A stretch of DNA of 64,000 nt from Fumia sp045121595 (GTDB lineage: Bacteria; Bacillota; Clostridia; Oscillospirales; Ruminococcaceae), in contig JBGVGI010000092.1 in the NCBI GenBank assembly GCA_045121595.1, forward strand, positions 1-64,000. The letters are read 5' to 3'. The position numbers were made by a program, and so were the translations under genes. The notes under the pieces are model-generated. The model saw only the letters and a program-made list of their open reading frames with translations. It was not told the origin of the DNA and did no database searches. Below, in pieces: positions 17,599 through 25,145 of this stretch (position 1 is its first letter; the number at the start of each line of letters is the position of its first letter).

Positions 17599-18687
17599 TT
17601 AATATGTTACGTCTGAAAGCATAATATCCACAAGTCCGAGTTTTCCGCTCATGGAACGGTAACTGGAAGTTGCAGAGCTTGAAACTGACATACCGTCTGT
17701 CGGAGAGGATTCGAGAGTAATAACGATTTTAACCCCAGGTTTGTTATCGGTGACGGTAATTTTTCCGCCATGCAGATAAATGGTTTTTTTCAAGAAATCA
17801 TAATATATCTTTTTCATAGCGGGAGGTTCACCGGTAGCATCAAGTAATGTAAAATCGGAGTAGTCAGAAGACTCAATTTCATTATAATCCGTTACGTTGT
17901 CCTCGAGTGTCAGGATGAGTTCACCGTTTGCAAACTGTGTTTTGCAAATAAGAGATCCATCTTCTTTTGTGTAAAGATATGATATATTTATAATATTTAA
18001 AATTGCCGTTGCAAATAAATTAGAGTCAAGCATTACAAGACCGTTGTGGAAATCAGGCTCAAAAGTAAAGGAAAGCTTTGAAGGGGCAAGAATTTTCTCA
18101 ACCTGATTCATCAAAGTGGTCATAAAATCCCCGAAATCCGTGAGATTTTTGTGAACACTCGGGTCTTCAAGGATCGAGTGGTATGCACTGAAGTTCGAAG
18201 AAAGCTTTAACACACTGCGCCAGATTCTTTCGATATCACGCATATAGTGGGAGGATTCGTAATCTTTGTTTTCAACAAGATTGTTGCTTATTATTTCTGA
18301 AAGGTTAAAGAGTCGTCCCGTTTTCTGGCGGATATAATATGAAAGCAGGTCAATGCTTTTATGTTCGGAAAGGGATGCATCTTCAGGAACGGCACGTAAA
18401 ATGCCGACGTAGAGGCACTCATTGTCGTTAAAAGGAATAATTTCAAGGAATTTTTCAGCATATTTATCTTTGATTTTCACGGTGTAGTCAGGTGCATTTC
18501 CCGTTGTAATAAAGGTGAAATCAAAACCTGGAAAGCAACTTGTAACAAAGATACCTTCCGTAACTTTGGGGAAAGTAGTTTTAAACTTCTTGTTTAACCA
18601 AAGAATTCTTAAATCTTTTGAAAAGCAAAAGCAAAGCTTATCGTCATTTTCATAAAGCTTGTAAAGCAACTTAGCTTTTTCCGACAT
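17599..18687 (-). CDS. Histidine-kinase-like protein with degenerate catalytic region
   Basis: A 362-residue soluble protein of uncertain role. Residues 10-110 look like a PAS-type sensor domain. Two helical stretches (about 115-190) occupy the place of a dimerisation domain, but the SHELRTP-type phospho-acceptor motif is absent. Residues about 200-335 resemble a GHKL ATPase: an N-box-like LFATAILNIINIS (about 227-239), and EDNVTDY where the DxGxG box should be, without the glycines; the later G boxes are also poor. It may be a pseudokinase or a regulator that binds rather than phosphorylates. AAAGGAGG precedes the ATG. Confidence in the fold is moderate; no function is assigned. Confidence 0.65.
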   Translation of the reverse strand: MSEKAKLLYKLYENDDKLCFCFSKDLRILWLNKKFKTTFPKVTEGIFVTSCFPGFDFTFITTGNAPDYTVKIKDKYAEKFLEIIPFNDNECLYVGILRAVPEDASLSEHKSIDLLSYYIRQKTGRLFNLSEIISNNLVENKDYESSHYMRDIERIWRSVLKLSSNFSAYHSILEDPSVHKNLTDFGDFMTTLMNQVEKILAPSKLSFTFEPDFHNGLVMLDSNLFATAILNIINISYLYTKEDGSLICKTQFANGELILTLEDNVTDYNEIESSDYSDFTLLDATGEPPAMKKIYYDFLKKTIYLHGGKITVTDNKPGVKIVITLESSPTDGMSVSSSATSSYRSMSGKLGLVDIMLSDVTY

Positions 18688-18719
18688 AATCTGCCTCCTT
18701 TCGACACTGATATATACTT

Positions 18720-18747
18720 ATTATACCATTTTCCGCATTTTTGTAAA
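18720..18747 (-). promoter_or_regulatory. Promoter of the kinase-like gene
   Basis: Minus strand -35 TTTACA (18742-18747), 16-nt spacer, perfect -10 TATAAT (18720-18725), 33 nt before the start codon. Confidence 0.65.
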
Positions 18748-18815
18748 GTATTTTTCTTTACTTTTTATTTGAAATGATATACTATATTAAGTGTAAAAAA
18801 CATTTGGAGATTAAA

Positions 18816-19487
18816 ATGGTGACTGTTAATAACGATTGGAAAGATTTTTTTGAAAAAGAAAAGAATAAGGAATACTTTAAAAACCTTATGGATTTTTTAA
18901 AAGAAGATGCAAAGTATTATAAGATTTTCCCCGAAAAGCAGGATATATTCAATGCTTTTTTAATGACACCCTATAATAACGTTAAGGCGGTTATAATAGG
19001 GCAGGACCCTTATCACGGCGAAAATCAGGCGCACGGACTTGCATTTTCAGTTAAGAAGGGAGAGAAAATCCCACCGTCTTTGAGGAACATTTACAAGGAG
19101 CTCGAAAACGATATTGGGATTAAAAAACCTTCTCACGGCAATCTGGAAGACTGGGCAAGAAACGGCATTCTGCTTTTAAACTCAGTGCTTACAGTAAGAG
19201 AAGGTGAGGCGGCTTCACATCGTAACAAAGGTTGGGAAACTTTCACTGATAACGCAATAAGCTTTTTAAATGAAAGCAAAAGACCTTTAGTTTTCTTTTT
19301 GTGGGGTAATGACGCGCAGAAAAAGGAAGCCCTGATAACAAACAAATCTCACCTTATTCTTAAATCGGTGCATCCGAGTCCTTTGTCGGCGTCAAGAGGA
19401 TTTTTTGGTTGCGGACATTTTTCAAAATGCAGAGATTTTCTTTCAGAACACGGTGTTGATATAGATTTTAATCTCAAAGGAGAATAA
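18816..19487 (+). CDS. ung: Uracil-DNA glycosylase (family 1)
   Basis: Excises uracil from DNA, starting base-excision repair of deaminated cytosine. The 223-residue size is standard. Motif A GQDPYHGENQAHGLAFS (about 62-78) holds the catalytic Asp, LLLNSVLTV (about 120-128) contains the uracil-binding Asn, and HPSPLSA (about 187-193) is the minor-groove loop with the second catalytic residue. The ATG at 18816 is chosen over one 14 codons upstream because TGGAGAT lies 5 nt before it. A flavin reductase gene starts 2 nt after the stop, so the two are translationally coupled. Confidence 0.96.
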   Translation: MVTVNNDWKDFFEKEKNKEYFKNLMDFLKEDAKYYKIFPEKQDIFNAFLMTPYNNVKAVIIGQDPYHGENQAHGLAFSVKKGEKIPPSLRNIYKELENDIGIKKPSHGNLEDWARNGILLLNSVLTVREGEAASHRNKGWETFTDNAISFLNESKRPLVFFLWGNDAQKKEALITNKSHLILKSVHPSPLSASRGFFGCGHFSKCRDFLSEHGVDIDFNLKGE

Positions 19488-19489
19488 TT

Positions 19490-20083
19490 ATGGCAAAACA
19501 GGTATGGAAACCAGGCACGTTGCTCTCTCCGGTGCCACCCGTTATGGTTTCCTGCAAAGATAATGATAAAAGCAATATTTTAACGATAGGTTGGACGGGA
19601 ATAGTTAATACCTCTCCCGCAATGACGTATATATCGGTAAGACCCGAGAGACATTCTTATGAAATGATTAAAAACACAGGTGAATTTGTTATAAACCTTA
19701 CCACGAAAGAGCTTGTACGTGCCGCCGATTTCTGCGGTGTTAAAAGCGGTAAGAATACCGACAAATTCAAAGAATGTAATCTTACCGAGGGCGTAGCGCA
19801 TGAGGTATCTGCACCGCTTATCGAAGAAAGTCCCGTCAATATAGAATGTAAAGTTACAGACGTCATTAAACTTGGTACGCACGATATGTTTTTAGCAAAA
19901 ATCGTTGCAGTAAACGTTGATGAAAAGCTCATTGACAAAAACGGGAAACTTTGTCTTGAAAAATGCGGACTTGTAGCATATTCACACGGAAGCTATTTTG
20001 CACTCGGTGAGAAGCTTGGCACGTTTGGATATTCCGTAAGGAAAAAACCACTTCCGAAAAGAAAGAGAAAAACCGGTCGATAA
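19490..20083 (+). CDS. Flavin reductase-like (flavoredoxin-type) FMN-binding protein
   Basis: A 197-residue member of the split-barrel flavin reductase family that binds FMN and passes electrons to partner proteins. Family features are the N-terminal PVMVSCKD strand, TIGWTGIVNTSPAMTYISVR (about 27-46) that forms the flavin site, and FVINLTT near residue 64. The short ADFCGVKSGKNTDKF segment is usual for flavoredoxins of anaerobes. The C-terminus is a strongly basic tail (KKPLPKRKRK), which is odd and may bind nucleic acid or be a linker remnant. It overlaps ung functionally only by position (2-nt gap). AAAGGAG precedes the ATG. Confidence 0.85.
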   Translation: MAKQVWKPGTLLSPVPPVMVSCKDNDKSNILTIGWTGIVNTSPAMTYISVRPERHSYEMIKNTGEFVINLTTKELVRAADFCGVKSGKNTDKFKECNLTEGVAHEVSAPLIEESPVNIECKVTDVIKLGTHDMFLAKIVAVNVDEKLIDKNGKLCLEKCGLVAYSHGSYFALGEKLGTFGYSVRKKPLPKRKRKTGR

Positions 20084-20100
20084 AATTTATTAAAAAGGTA

Positions 20101-20129
20101 TTGCAAATTTTCGTTAATCAATATATAAT
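20101..20129 (+). promoter_or_regulatory. Promoter of acpP
   Basis: -35 TTGCAA (20101-20106), 17-nt spacer, perfect -10 TATAAT (20124-20129). It lies 42 nt before the acpP start. Confidence 0.8.
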
Positions 20130-20171
20130 TATATATAGACAACCGATTGGATTCAGTAAGGAGGAAAACTA

Positions 20172-20402
20172 ATGATTTTTGAGAAAATTAAGGACATTTT
20201 GGTTGATCAGTTGGATGTTGAAGAGGATAAGGTTACAGCAGATGCTTCTGTTATTGATGACTTGGGTGCTGATTCTCTTGACCTTGTGGATCTTGTAATG
20301 ACAATTGAGGAAGAATTTGACGTTGAGATTTCCGATGACCAGGTTGACGTTATCAAAACTGTCGGAGATATCGTAAAATATATTGAAGAAAATGCTCACT
20401 GA
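20172..20402 (+). CDS. acpP: Acyl carrier protein
   Basis: Carries growing fatty acyl chains on a 4'-phosphopantetheine arm. The 76-residue acidic protein has the invariant attachment serine Ser35 in LGADSLDLVDLVM. Helix I (about 2-15) and helices II-IV match housekeeping ACP. AAGGAGG lies upstream of the ATG. The gene is monocistronic here, with its own promoter and terminator, not next to fab genes as in many Bacillota. Confidence 0.96.
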   Translation: MIFEKIKDILVDQLDVEEDKVTADASVIDDLGADSLDLVDLVMTIEEEFDVEISDDQVDVIKTVGDIVKYIEENAH

Positions 20403-20414
20403 TGATTAAAAGAT

Positions 20415-20449
20415 AAGGCGATGCAACTATAAGTTGCATCGCCTTTTTG
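20415..20449 (+). terminator. Terminator of acpP
   Basis: Fourteen-bp stem AAGGCGATGCAACT (20415-20428) / AGTTGCATCGCCTT (20432-20445), loop ATA, then a T run. Confidence 0.92.
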
Positions 20450-20454
20450 CTTAT

Positions 20455-20589
20455 TTAGCAGCATCCACAATCGCTTGCGCAACCACAGTTGTTGCCACAA
20501 CCATTACCACTAAAGCTGTTACCACCACAGCAGCAGAGCAAGAGGATAATAATGAGAATCCATGTGCAGTTTCCACCAAAACAGTTCAT
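20455..20589 (-). CDS. Cysteine-rich 44-residue membrane mini-protein
   Basis: A short gene downstream of sigE. The translation begins MNCFGGNCTW, has a hydrophobic span ILIIILLLCCC (about 11-21) and a Gly/Asn/Cys-rich tail ending CGCC: ten cysteines in 44 residues. An AAAAGGAGG site lies 8 nt before the ATG, which makes translation credible. A sigma-K-like promoter is seen just upstream. No family is recognised with certainty; short Cys/Gly-rich membrane peptides are known in clostridial spore and envelope contexts, so a spore-related role is an inference. It could instead be read from the sigE transcript. Confidence 0.7.
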   Translation of the reverse strand: MNCFGGNCTWILIIILLLCCCGGNSFSGNGCGNNCGCASDCGCC

Positions 20590-20618
20590 AAAAGAACCTC
20601 CTTTTAAATATTGTACTG

Positions 20619-20647
20619 CATAATATGTAAAAGGTGTGTTTTGTGTT
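20619..20647 (-). promoter_or_regulatory. Candidate sigma-K-type promoter of the 44-residue Cys-rich gene
   Basis: Minus strand AACA (20644-20647) as the -35 mACm, a 16-nt spacer, then CATATTATG (20619-20627), which fits CATAnnnTA except for the last base. A start near 20612 would leave about 22 nt of leader including the ribosome site. The -35 is just beyond the sigE stop codon. Confidence 0.45.
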
Positions 20648-20651
20648 ACAT

Positions 20652-21356
20652 TTAAAATTCTTTTTCCATCTCTTTTTGCAATCTTTTAATGATGCGTTTT
20701 TCAAGCCTTGAGATATATGACTGTGATATTCCTATGAGATCCGCCACTTCTTTCTGGGTTTTTTCTTCGTTCCCTGAAAGTCCGAAACGAAGCTTTATGA
20801 TTTCTCTTTCTCTTTCGTTTAATCTCTCCACACATTTTAAAAGAGCATCTTTTTCCGCTTCTGTTTCCATATCACGGTTTACACTGTTCTCATCGGTTCC
20901 AAGAATATCCGACAGTAAAAGCTCGTTTCCGTCCCAGTCGATGTTTAAAGGTTCGTCAAATGAAACTTCCGCTTTCTGGTGACTGCTTTTTCGCAAAAAC
21001 ATCAATATTTCATTTTCAATACATCTGGAAGCATAGGTAGCAAGTTTGATTTTCTTTTCGGGAGAAAAGGTGTTAACCGCTTTTATAAGACCTATGGTAC
21101 CGATAGAAATTAAATCTTCGATATTAATTCCTGTAGACTCAAATTTTTTTGAGATATATACCACAAGCCTTAAATTGTGTGTAATGAGCTTTTCTCTCGC
21201 TTTGTCGGGGGTGGACTCTAAAAGCTTAAAAACCTCCTCCTCTTCTTCTTTTGAAAGTGGTGGGGGAAGTGTCTGTGGACCGTTTATATAGTCAATTTCT
21301 CCTTCAAAACCTAAGAAAATAAGAATTTTAAGTTTTATCTTTTCCAATAAAGTCAT
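20652..21356 (-). CDS. sigE: RNA polymerase sporulation sigma factor SigE
   Basis: The early mother-cell sigma factor of sporulation. The 234-residue sequence tracks Bacillus pro-sigma-E: a membrane-associated pro-sequence (about 1-25, LLEKIKLKILIFLGF), the cleavage-region YINGPQTLPPPLS, the region 2 block NIEDLISIGTIGLIKAVNTF and YASRCIENEILMFLR for core and -10 binding, then SFDEPLNIDWDGNELLLSD and region 4 helix-turn-helix ISQSYISRLEKRIIKRL. The start ATG overlaps the spoIIGA stop by 4 nt (ATGA), so both are coupled. In Bacillus and many clostridia sigG follows; here a Cys-rich mini-gene does instead. Confidence 0.97.
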   Translation of the reverse strand: MTLLEKIKLKILIFLGFEGEIDYINGPQTLPPPLSKEEEEEVFKLLESTPDKAREKLITHNLRLVVYISKKFESTGINIEDLISIGTIGLIKAVNTFSPEKKIKLATYASRCIENEILMFLRKSSHQKAEVSFDEPLNIDWDGNELLLSDILGTDENSVNRDMETEAEKDALLKCVERLNEREREIIKLRFGLSGNEEKTQKEVADLIGISQSYISRLEKRIIKRLQKEMEKEF

Positions 21357-22210
21357 ATAATTACCTCCGTTTTTAAAAGTGCTTCACCTGCTATTGCATC
21401 GGCTTCAGCATCAGGTTTTCTGAAAATCGGAACGACAACACAGGAAACGTTTTTACCACTTTCAAGTAAAATAAAAGAATCGGGCTTTATTCCCATTAAA
21501 ACACCACTTTTGGTTATTGTTTTAAATGGAACCATTTGTACTTTGAAACGCATAGAGCTTTTGGGAATATCGTTATTTTTTATCCTTTCAAGCATATCGT
21601 TCGGGATAACTCCGCAAAGCTTTTTTGCATCGCAGAAAACAGCGGGAAGCCCGTTTATTGAAAAAGCTTTGTTGCCTGTGTCTAAAAACACCCTTAAGAG
21701 GGTGTTTTTTCCGTTTAACGATATCTGAGCGTTGAAAAAATTTGCGGTTTCGGTTTTTCGCGTAAATATAATATTTAAAATTTTGGAAACGGCGTATGCA
21801 AAGATGGTGGAAAGAATAAGAACAACCGCAGAAAAATGGTAATAAATAACTCCGTTTTTTATTACGAGTTTTGGCGGTGTGAAGATTTGCCATATTGCTA
21901 TCATAATACCTGCAAACAGGTTACTAACCCCAAAGAAAACGATAACTCTCTGCAAAAGCAGTTTTTGTGAAACGTAACCGAAGTTTATAAAGACTATGAT
22001 AAAGGCGGATATGAGTTTAAAAAGGAGCGATAATATAAAGTTTAATTCAGGAAGCAATATTATAAGTGACAATATTCCACCTGTCAGTGAAGAAACCGCG
22101 CGTCTTAAACTCTTTCCTTCGGTTTTCAGAAAACTTTCGGTTGTGAGCAGAAGAAGGAAGGTAACGTAGATGTTAAGACCGATAAGGACGTCTATATAAA
22201 TTACCGTCAT
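21353..22210 (-). CDS. spoIIGA: Sigma-E processing peptidase SpoIIGA
   Basis: The membrane aspartic protease that cleaves pro-sigma-E in the mother cell after a forespore signal. The 285-residue protein has an N-terminal half with about five membrane spans (1-145) and a C-terminal protease domain with the active-site motif FLDTGN near residue 174. Upstream on the minus strand, ATGACA (22267-22272) and TAAAAT (22240-22245) form a possible sigma-A promoter with a long 21-nt spacer, reminiscent of the 22-nt spacer of the Spo0A-controlled Bacillus spoIIG promoter; no clear Spo0A box was found. It forms an operon with sigE. Confidence 0.92.
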   Translation of the reverse strand: MTVIYIDVLIGLNIYVTFLLLLTTESFLKTEGKSLRRAVSSLTGGILSLIILLPELNFILSLLFKLISAFIIVFINFGYVSQKLLLQRVIVFFGVSNLFAGIMIAIWQIFTPPKLVIKNGVIYYHFSAVVLILSTIFAYAVSKILNIIFTRKTETANFFNAQISLNGKNTLLRVFLDTGNKAFSINGLPAVFCDAKKLCGVIPNDMLERIKNNDIPKSSMRFKVQMVPFKTITKSGVLMGIKPDSFILLESGKNVSCVVVPIFRKPDAEADAIAGEALLKTEVII

Positions 22211-22285
22211 AAAACCAATCCTTTTATGTATATATATCTATTTTACTGTTTTTACCTTAAAAAATATGTCATTATAAGGAGGCAG

Positions 22286-22314
22286 AACCAAAGACTTTTT
22301 TCATTCATACAATA
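22286..22314 (+). promoter_or_regulatory. Candidate sigma-K-type promoter of the 74-residue Cys-rich gene
   Basis: AACC (22286-22289) fits mACm, the spacer is exactly 16 nt, and CATACAATA (22306-22314) fits CATAnnnTA with no mismatch. CATACAAT also matches the sigma-E -10, but no sigma-E -35 is seen at the right distance. The promoter is 45 nt before the start codon. Confidence 0.55.
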
Positions 22315-22358
22315 AAAGGCAGAGTGTTCTGCAAAGAATACGAAAGGAGAGATTTTAA

Positions 22359-22583
22359 ATGTCCTGTAACGAAAGAAGTTGCAACGCGTATTCCTGTCGC
22401 CTCAGAAACAGAGAAAGCAGGATTTGTTGTGACGGTCAGAGTTGTTGCAGTTATTCTGCATCCTGCAGAAACCCTTACTGGCCTGAGTTTGCGCATCCCA
22501 GATGGCTTTCCTGTGCCGATTTGTACGACGGTAACAGAAGCAGCTGCTATGAAGCCGAAAACAGTGATTGTTGTTGCGAATAA
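22359..22583 (+). CDS. Cysteine-rich 74-residue protein, possible spore-coat peptide
   Basis: A 74-residue soluble protein with 13 cysteines in C, CC and CCC groups, starting MSCNERSCNAYSC and ending DCCCE. Arg, Asn, Ser and Tyr are also common and there is no signal peptide. The start has AAAGGAGAG 9 nt upstream, and a terminator follows the stop immediately, so it is a well-delimited single gene. The promoter fits the late mother-cell type. No family was recognised. Cys-rich composition plus promoter suggest a coat or crust protein cross-linked by disulfides; a metal-binding role is the main alternative. It is divergent from spoIIGA. Confidence 0.72.
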   Translation: MSCNERSCNAYSCRLRNRESRICCDGQSCCSYSASCRNPYWPEFAHPRWLSCADLYDGNRSSCYEAENSDCCCE

Positions 22584-22617
22584 AAAAGAAGCCAAGGCAA
22601 AAGCCTTGGCTTCTTTT
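22584..22617. terminator. Bidirectional terminator between Cys-rich gene and DUF2344 gene
   Basis: Fifteen-bp stem AAAAGAAGCCAAGGC (22584-22598) / GCCTTGGCTTCTTTT (22603-22617), loop AAAA. It starts at the Cys-rich stop codon and overlaps the end of the convergent gene. Confidence 0.92.
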
Positions 22618-23308
22618 ATTTGAATTCTGTTTTGTCGGTGCAGATGATTTTAAGTCTTTTGATACTGTTGTAGTCGATTTCAATACCCGAATCCGTAGCG
22701 AAAGCATCGGTTAAAAGAGTGGGGTTTATGTTAAGTGATATACCTGCGGGTAAAGTGATATTAAGCTTCACTTTTTCATCATGGGAAATATCATACTTAA
22801 AAATCATCGGCTTTAAGTCAACTGTTTTTGGCCCTTTTTTGGTGCGTTTTACAGTTTCAATTACTTCTTTACCGAGGAAACTCTGTAATTTTTCAAAAAG
22901 AACTTCAGTATCTGCATCGGGGGAAGAAATCAAAAGCTCGTAATCGGCACGTTCAATGTCCGTAGGCTTTCTTACGGGGGTCATAACCTCTATTACCTCA
23001 ATTCCCACGGGCATAGCCGCGTTGAGGCGTTCTTTCACCTCATCAAAGGGGATATCGGCGGTAAGACGAAAATCGAAGCTTTCGTTAACGCCTTCGTAAC
23101 CGAGTGCAATAGGTAACGCAAAATTAAGGTAAATATGAGGGTTAAAGCCCTGAGTGTACCAGATAGGGAGTTTTGCACGCTGGAAGGAACGCTGAATGGT
23201 TCTGTACAGATCAAGGTGAGATATATACTTTGCTCTGTCAAATTTTTTGTAAAAAGCACGTACGTCGTAAACGGGAATGCCTTCGATTACAGTTATTTTC
23301 TTATCCAA
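22616..23308 (-). CDS. DUF2344 protein, TIGR03936-type radical SAM partner
   Basis: A 230-residue protein of the DUF2344 family that occurs next to, or fused with, the TIGR03960 radical SAM protein. Recognisable parts are KYISHLDLYRTIQRSFQRAKLP near residue 28 and the following YTQGFNPHIYLNFALPIALG. Function is unknown; RNA modification is suspected from the family context but unproven. The start is set at TTG 23308, since AGGAGG (23318-23323) lies 9 nt upstream; the longer GTG at 23317 would touch the ribosome site. The reading frame overlaps the upstream radical SAM gene by 8 nt, so the two are coupled. Confidence 0.87.
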   Translation of the reverse strand: MDKKITVIEGIPVYDVRAFYKKFDRAKYISHLDLYRTIQRSFQRAKLPIWYTQGFNPHIYLNFALPIALGYEGVNESFDFRLTADIPFDEVKERLNAAMPVGIEVIEVMTPVRKPTDIERADYELLISSPDADTEVLFEKLQSFLGKEVIETVKRTKKGPKTVDLKPMIFKYDISHDEKVKLNITLPAGISLNINPTLLTDAFATDSGIEIDYNSIKRLKIICTDKTEFK

Positions 23309-25145
23309 TGCAAACACCTCCTTCTAAAAGACGGTTTGCACCGCAACCTGCACATTTTTCTTTGCAGTTTTCTGTGACGATTGCATTTTTTGCCTTTTCA
23401 AATTCTTTTGCGAGGAATTTCTTTGAAACGCCCACGTCAATATGCTCCCAGGGGAGTATTTCATCATCTTTGCGGACACGGTTTGCATAAAAATCAATCG
23501 AAAGTCCTGCATCAACAATTGCCTTTTTCCATTTTTCAAAATCAAAGCACTCGTCCCAGCTGTCAAACTTACAACCCATTTTCCATGCGTTTAATATAGC
23601 TTTACCGAGTCTGCGGTCACCTCTTGCGACAACACCTTCAAGCACTGAGGTTTTAACGTCGTGCCAACTTAATGAAATTTTCTTGGAGGTGAGTGAATCT
23701 CTTAAAAGCTTCTGTTTACTGAGAATGGTATCAAAGGTATCCTGAGCACACCACTGGAACGGGGTGAAACATTTGGGAACAAAGGTGGAAACGCTTATCG
23801 AAACGTTTACCGCTTTACCTTTTTTGCGATTTTCAAGAGAATAATACATATCAACGATTTTCTGTCCCAAAGCCGTAATTCCTTTAACGTCTTCTTCGGT
23901 TTCAGTGGGAAGGCCTATCATAAAATAAAGCTTGACGGATGTGTATCCGCCTTCAAATGCGATACGGCAGGTGTTTAAAACTTCTTCTTCGGTAACGTTT
24001 TTGTTTATAACGTCACGGAGTCTCTGGGTACCTGCTTCGGGAGCAAAGGTAAGACCGCTTTTTCTTACCTTGCTTACCTTTTCTAAAAGTTCTTCGGAGA
24101 AGTTGTCAACACGCAAAGAGGGGAGTGAAAGGTTGATTTTTGCTTCCTCAGTGTAATCAAGAATTTTATTGAGCATTTCTTCAACCTCGGGATGGTCGGA
24201 GGTTGAAAGTGAGGAGAGCGACATTTCTTCGTACCCTGTTGTTTCGCAAAGGGACTTACCCTGTCTGCAGAGTGTGTCGGGGGATTTTGCACGTAAGGGA
24301 CGGTAGATAAATCCTGCCTGACAGAATCTGCAACCCCTGATACAACCGCGCATTACTTCGAGTACTGCTCTGTCGTGAACTGTTTCGGTGTAGGGTACGA
24401 TGAAGTTTTCGGGATAAAAAGCCTTATCCATATCTTTAACGATGCGTTTTGTCACCTTTTCGGGAGCACCATCTTTGGGAGTGATGGCAGTAATAACGCC
24501 ATTATCGTCATAGGTTACGTCATAAAGCGACGGCACGTAAATACCGGGGATTTTTGCAGCTTCCTTTAAAAACTCTGTTTTTACAAACCCTTTTTCCTTG
24601 TGTTTTTGCAAAAGGTCTATCATCTCTAACATTACTTCTTCGCCCTCGCCAATCTGGAAAAGGTCGATGAAGTCAGCTAAAGGTTCGGGGTTCATAGCAC
24701 AAGGGCCACCTGCAATAATAAGAGGGTCGTCGTTTGTACGCTCTGATGCGAGTGGGTTTATCTTTCCAAGGTCAAGCATATTTAAGATGTTTGTATAAGA
24801 AAGCTCGTACTGAAGTGAAAAACCGACTACGTCAAACTCATTTATCGGGTCAAGACTTTCAAGAGCGTAAAGAGGAATATCATTTTTTCTCATAAGCTCC
24901 TCAAAGTCAACCCAGGGTGCGTATACACGTTCTGCCCAGCAATCTTCACGCTCGTTGATGAGGGAATACAAAATTTTAAGTCCCAGATGTGACATCCCGA
25001 TTTCGTAGTTATCGGGAAAACAAAGGGCAATTCTTGTTTTGACTTTTGATTTATCTTTCATAATGCTGTTGAGCTCACCACCCGTATAACGTGCGGGTTT
25101 CTGAACTTTCAAAAGCAATGGTTCAATTCTTTCTTTCAGGCTCAT
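23301..25145 (-). CDS. B12-binding-like radical SAM protein (TIGR03960 family)
   Basis: A 614-residue putative radical SAM enzyme. The N-terminal region (about 35-190) has a B12-binding-like Rossmann fold with DNYEIGMSHLGL and GGPCAMNPEP. The iron-sulfur motif CIRGCRFCQ (Cys-x3-Cys-x2-Cys) is near residues 268-276, and PEAGTQRLRDVINK and FMIGLPTETEED follow as in the SAM barrel. The C-terminus ends with a Cys cluster (CKEKCAGCGANRL). The reaction is unknown. It starts inside the rarA stop (ATGA overlap) and overlaps DUF2344, forming the order rarA, TIGR03960, DUF2344. Confidence 0.9.
   Translation of the reverse strand: MSLKERIEPLLLKVQKPARYTGGELNSIMKDKSKVKTRIALCFPDNYEIGMSHLGLKILYSLINEREDCWAERVYAPWVDFEELMRKNDIPLYALESLDPINEFDVVGFSLQYELSYTNILNMLDLGKINPLASERTNDDPLIIAGGPCAMNPEPLADFIDLFQIGEGEEVMLEMIDLLQKHKEKGFVKTEFLKEAAKIPGIYVPSLYDVTYDDNGVITAITPKDGAPEKVTKRIVKDMDKAFYPENFIVPYTETVHDRAVLEVMRGCIRGCRFCQAGFIYRPLRAKSPDTLCRQGKSLCETTGYEEMSLSSLSTSDHPEVEEMLNKILDYTEEAKINLSLPSLRVDNFSEELLEKVSKVRKSGLTFAPEAGTQRLRDVINKNVTEEEVLNTCRIAFEGGYTSVKLYFMIGLPTETEEDVKGITALGQKIVDMYYSLENRKKGKAVNVSISVSTFVPKCFTPFQWCAQDTFDTILSKQKLLRDSLTSKKISLSWHDVKTSVLEGVVARGDRRLGKAILNAWKMGCKFDSWDECFDFEKWKKAIVDAGLSIDFYANRVRKDDEILPWEHIDVGVSKKFLAKEFEKAKNAIVTENCKEKCAGCGANRLLEGGVCIG

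Noticed and set aside
20519..20704. A 61-codon minus-strand frame between sigE and acpP.
   Set aside because: It overlaps the sigE end in another frame and the Cys-rich gene, and has no ribosome site; the 44-codon frame there is better supported.
22324..22623. A 99-codon frame overlapping the Cys-rich gene, and other frames on both strands there.
   Set aside because: It runs through the terminator hairpin and lacks a ribosome site, whereas the 74-residue frame has a good one and ends exactly at the terminator.
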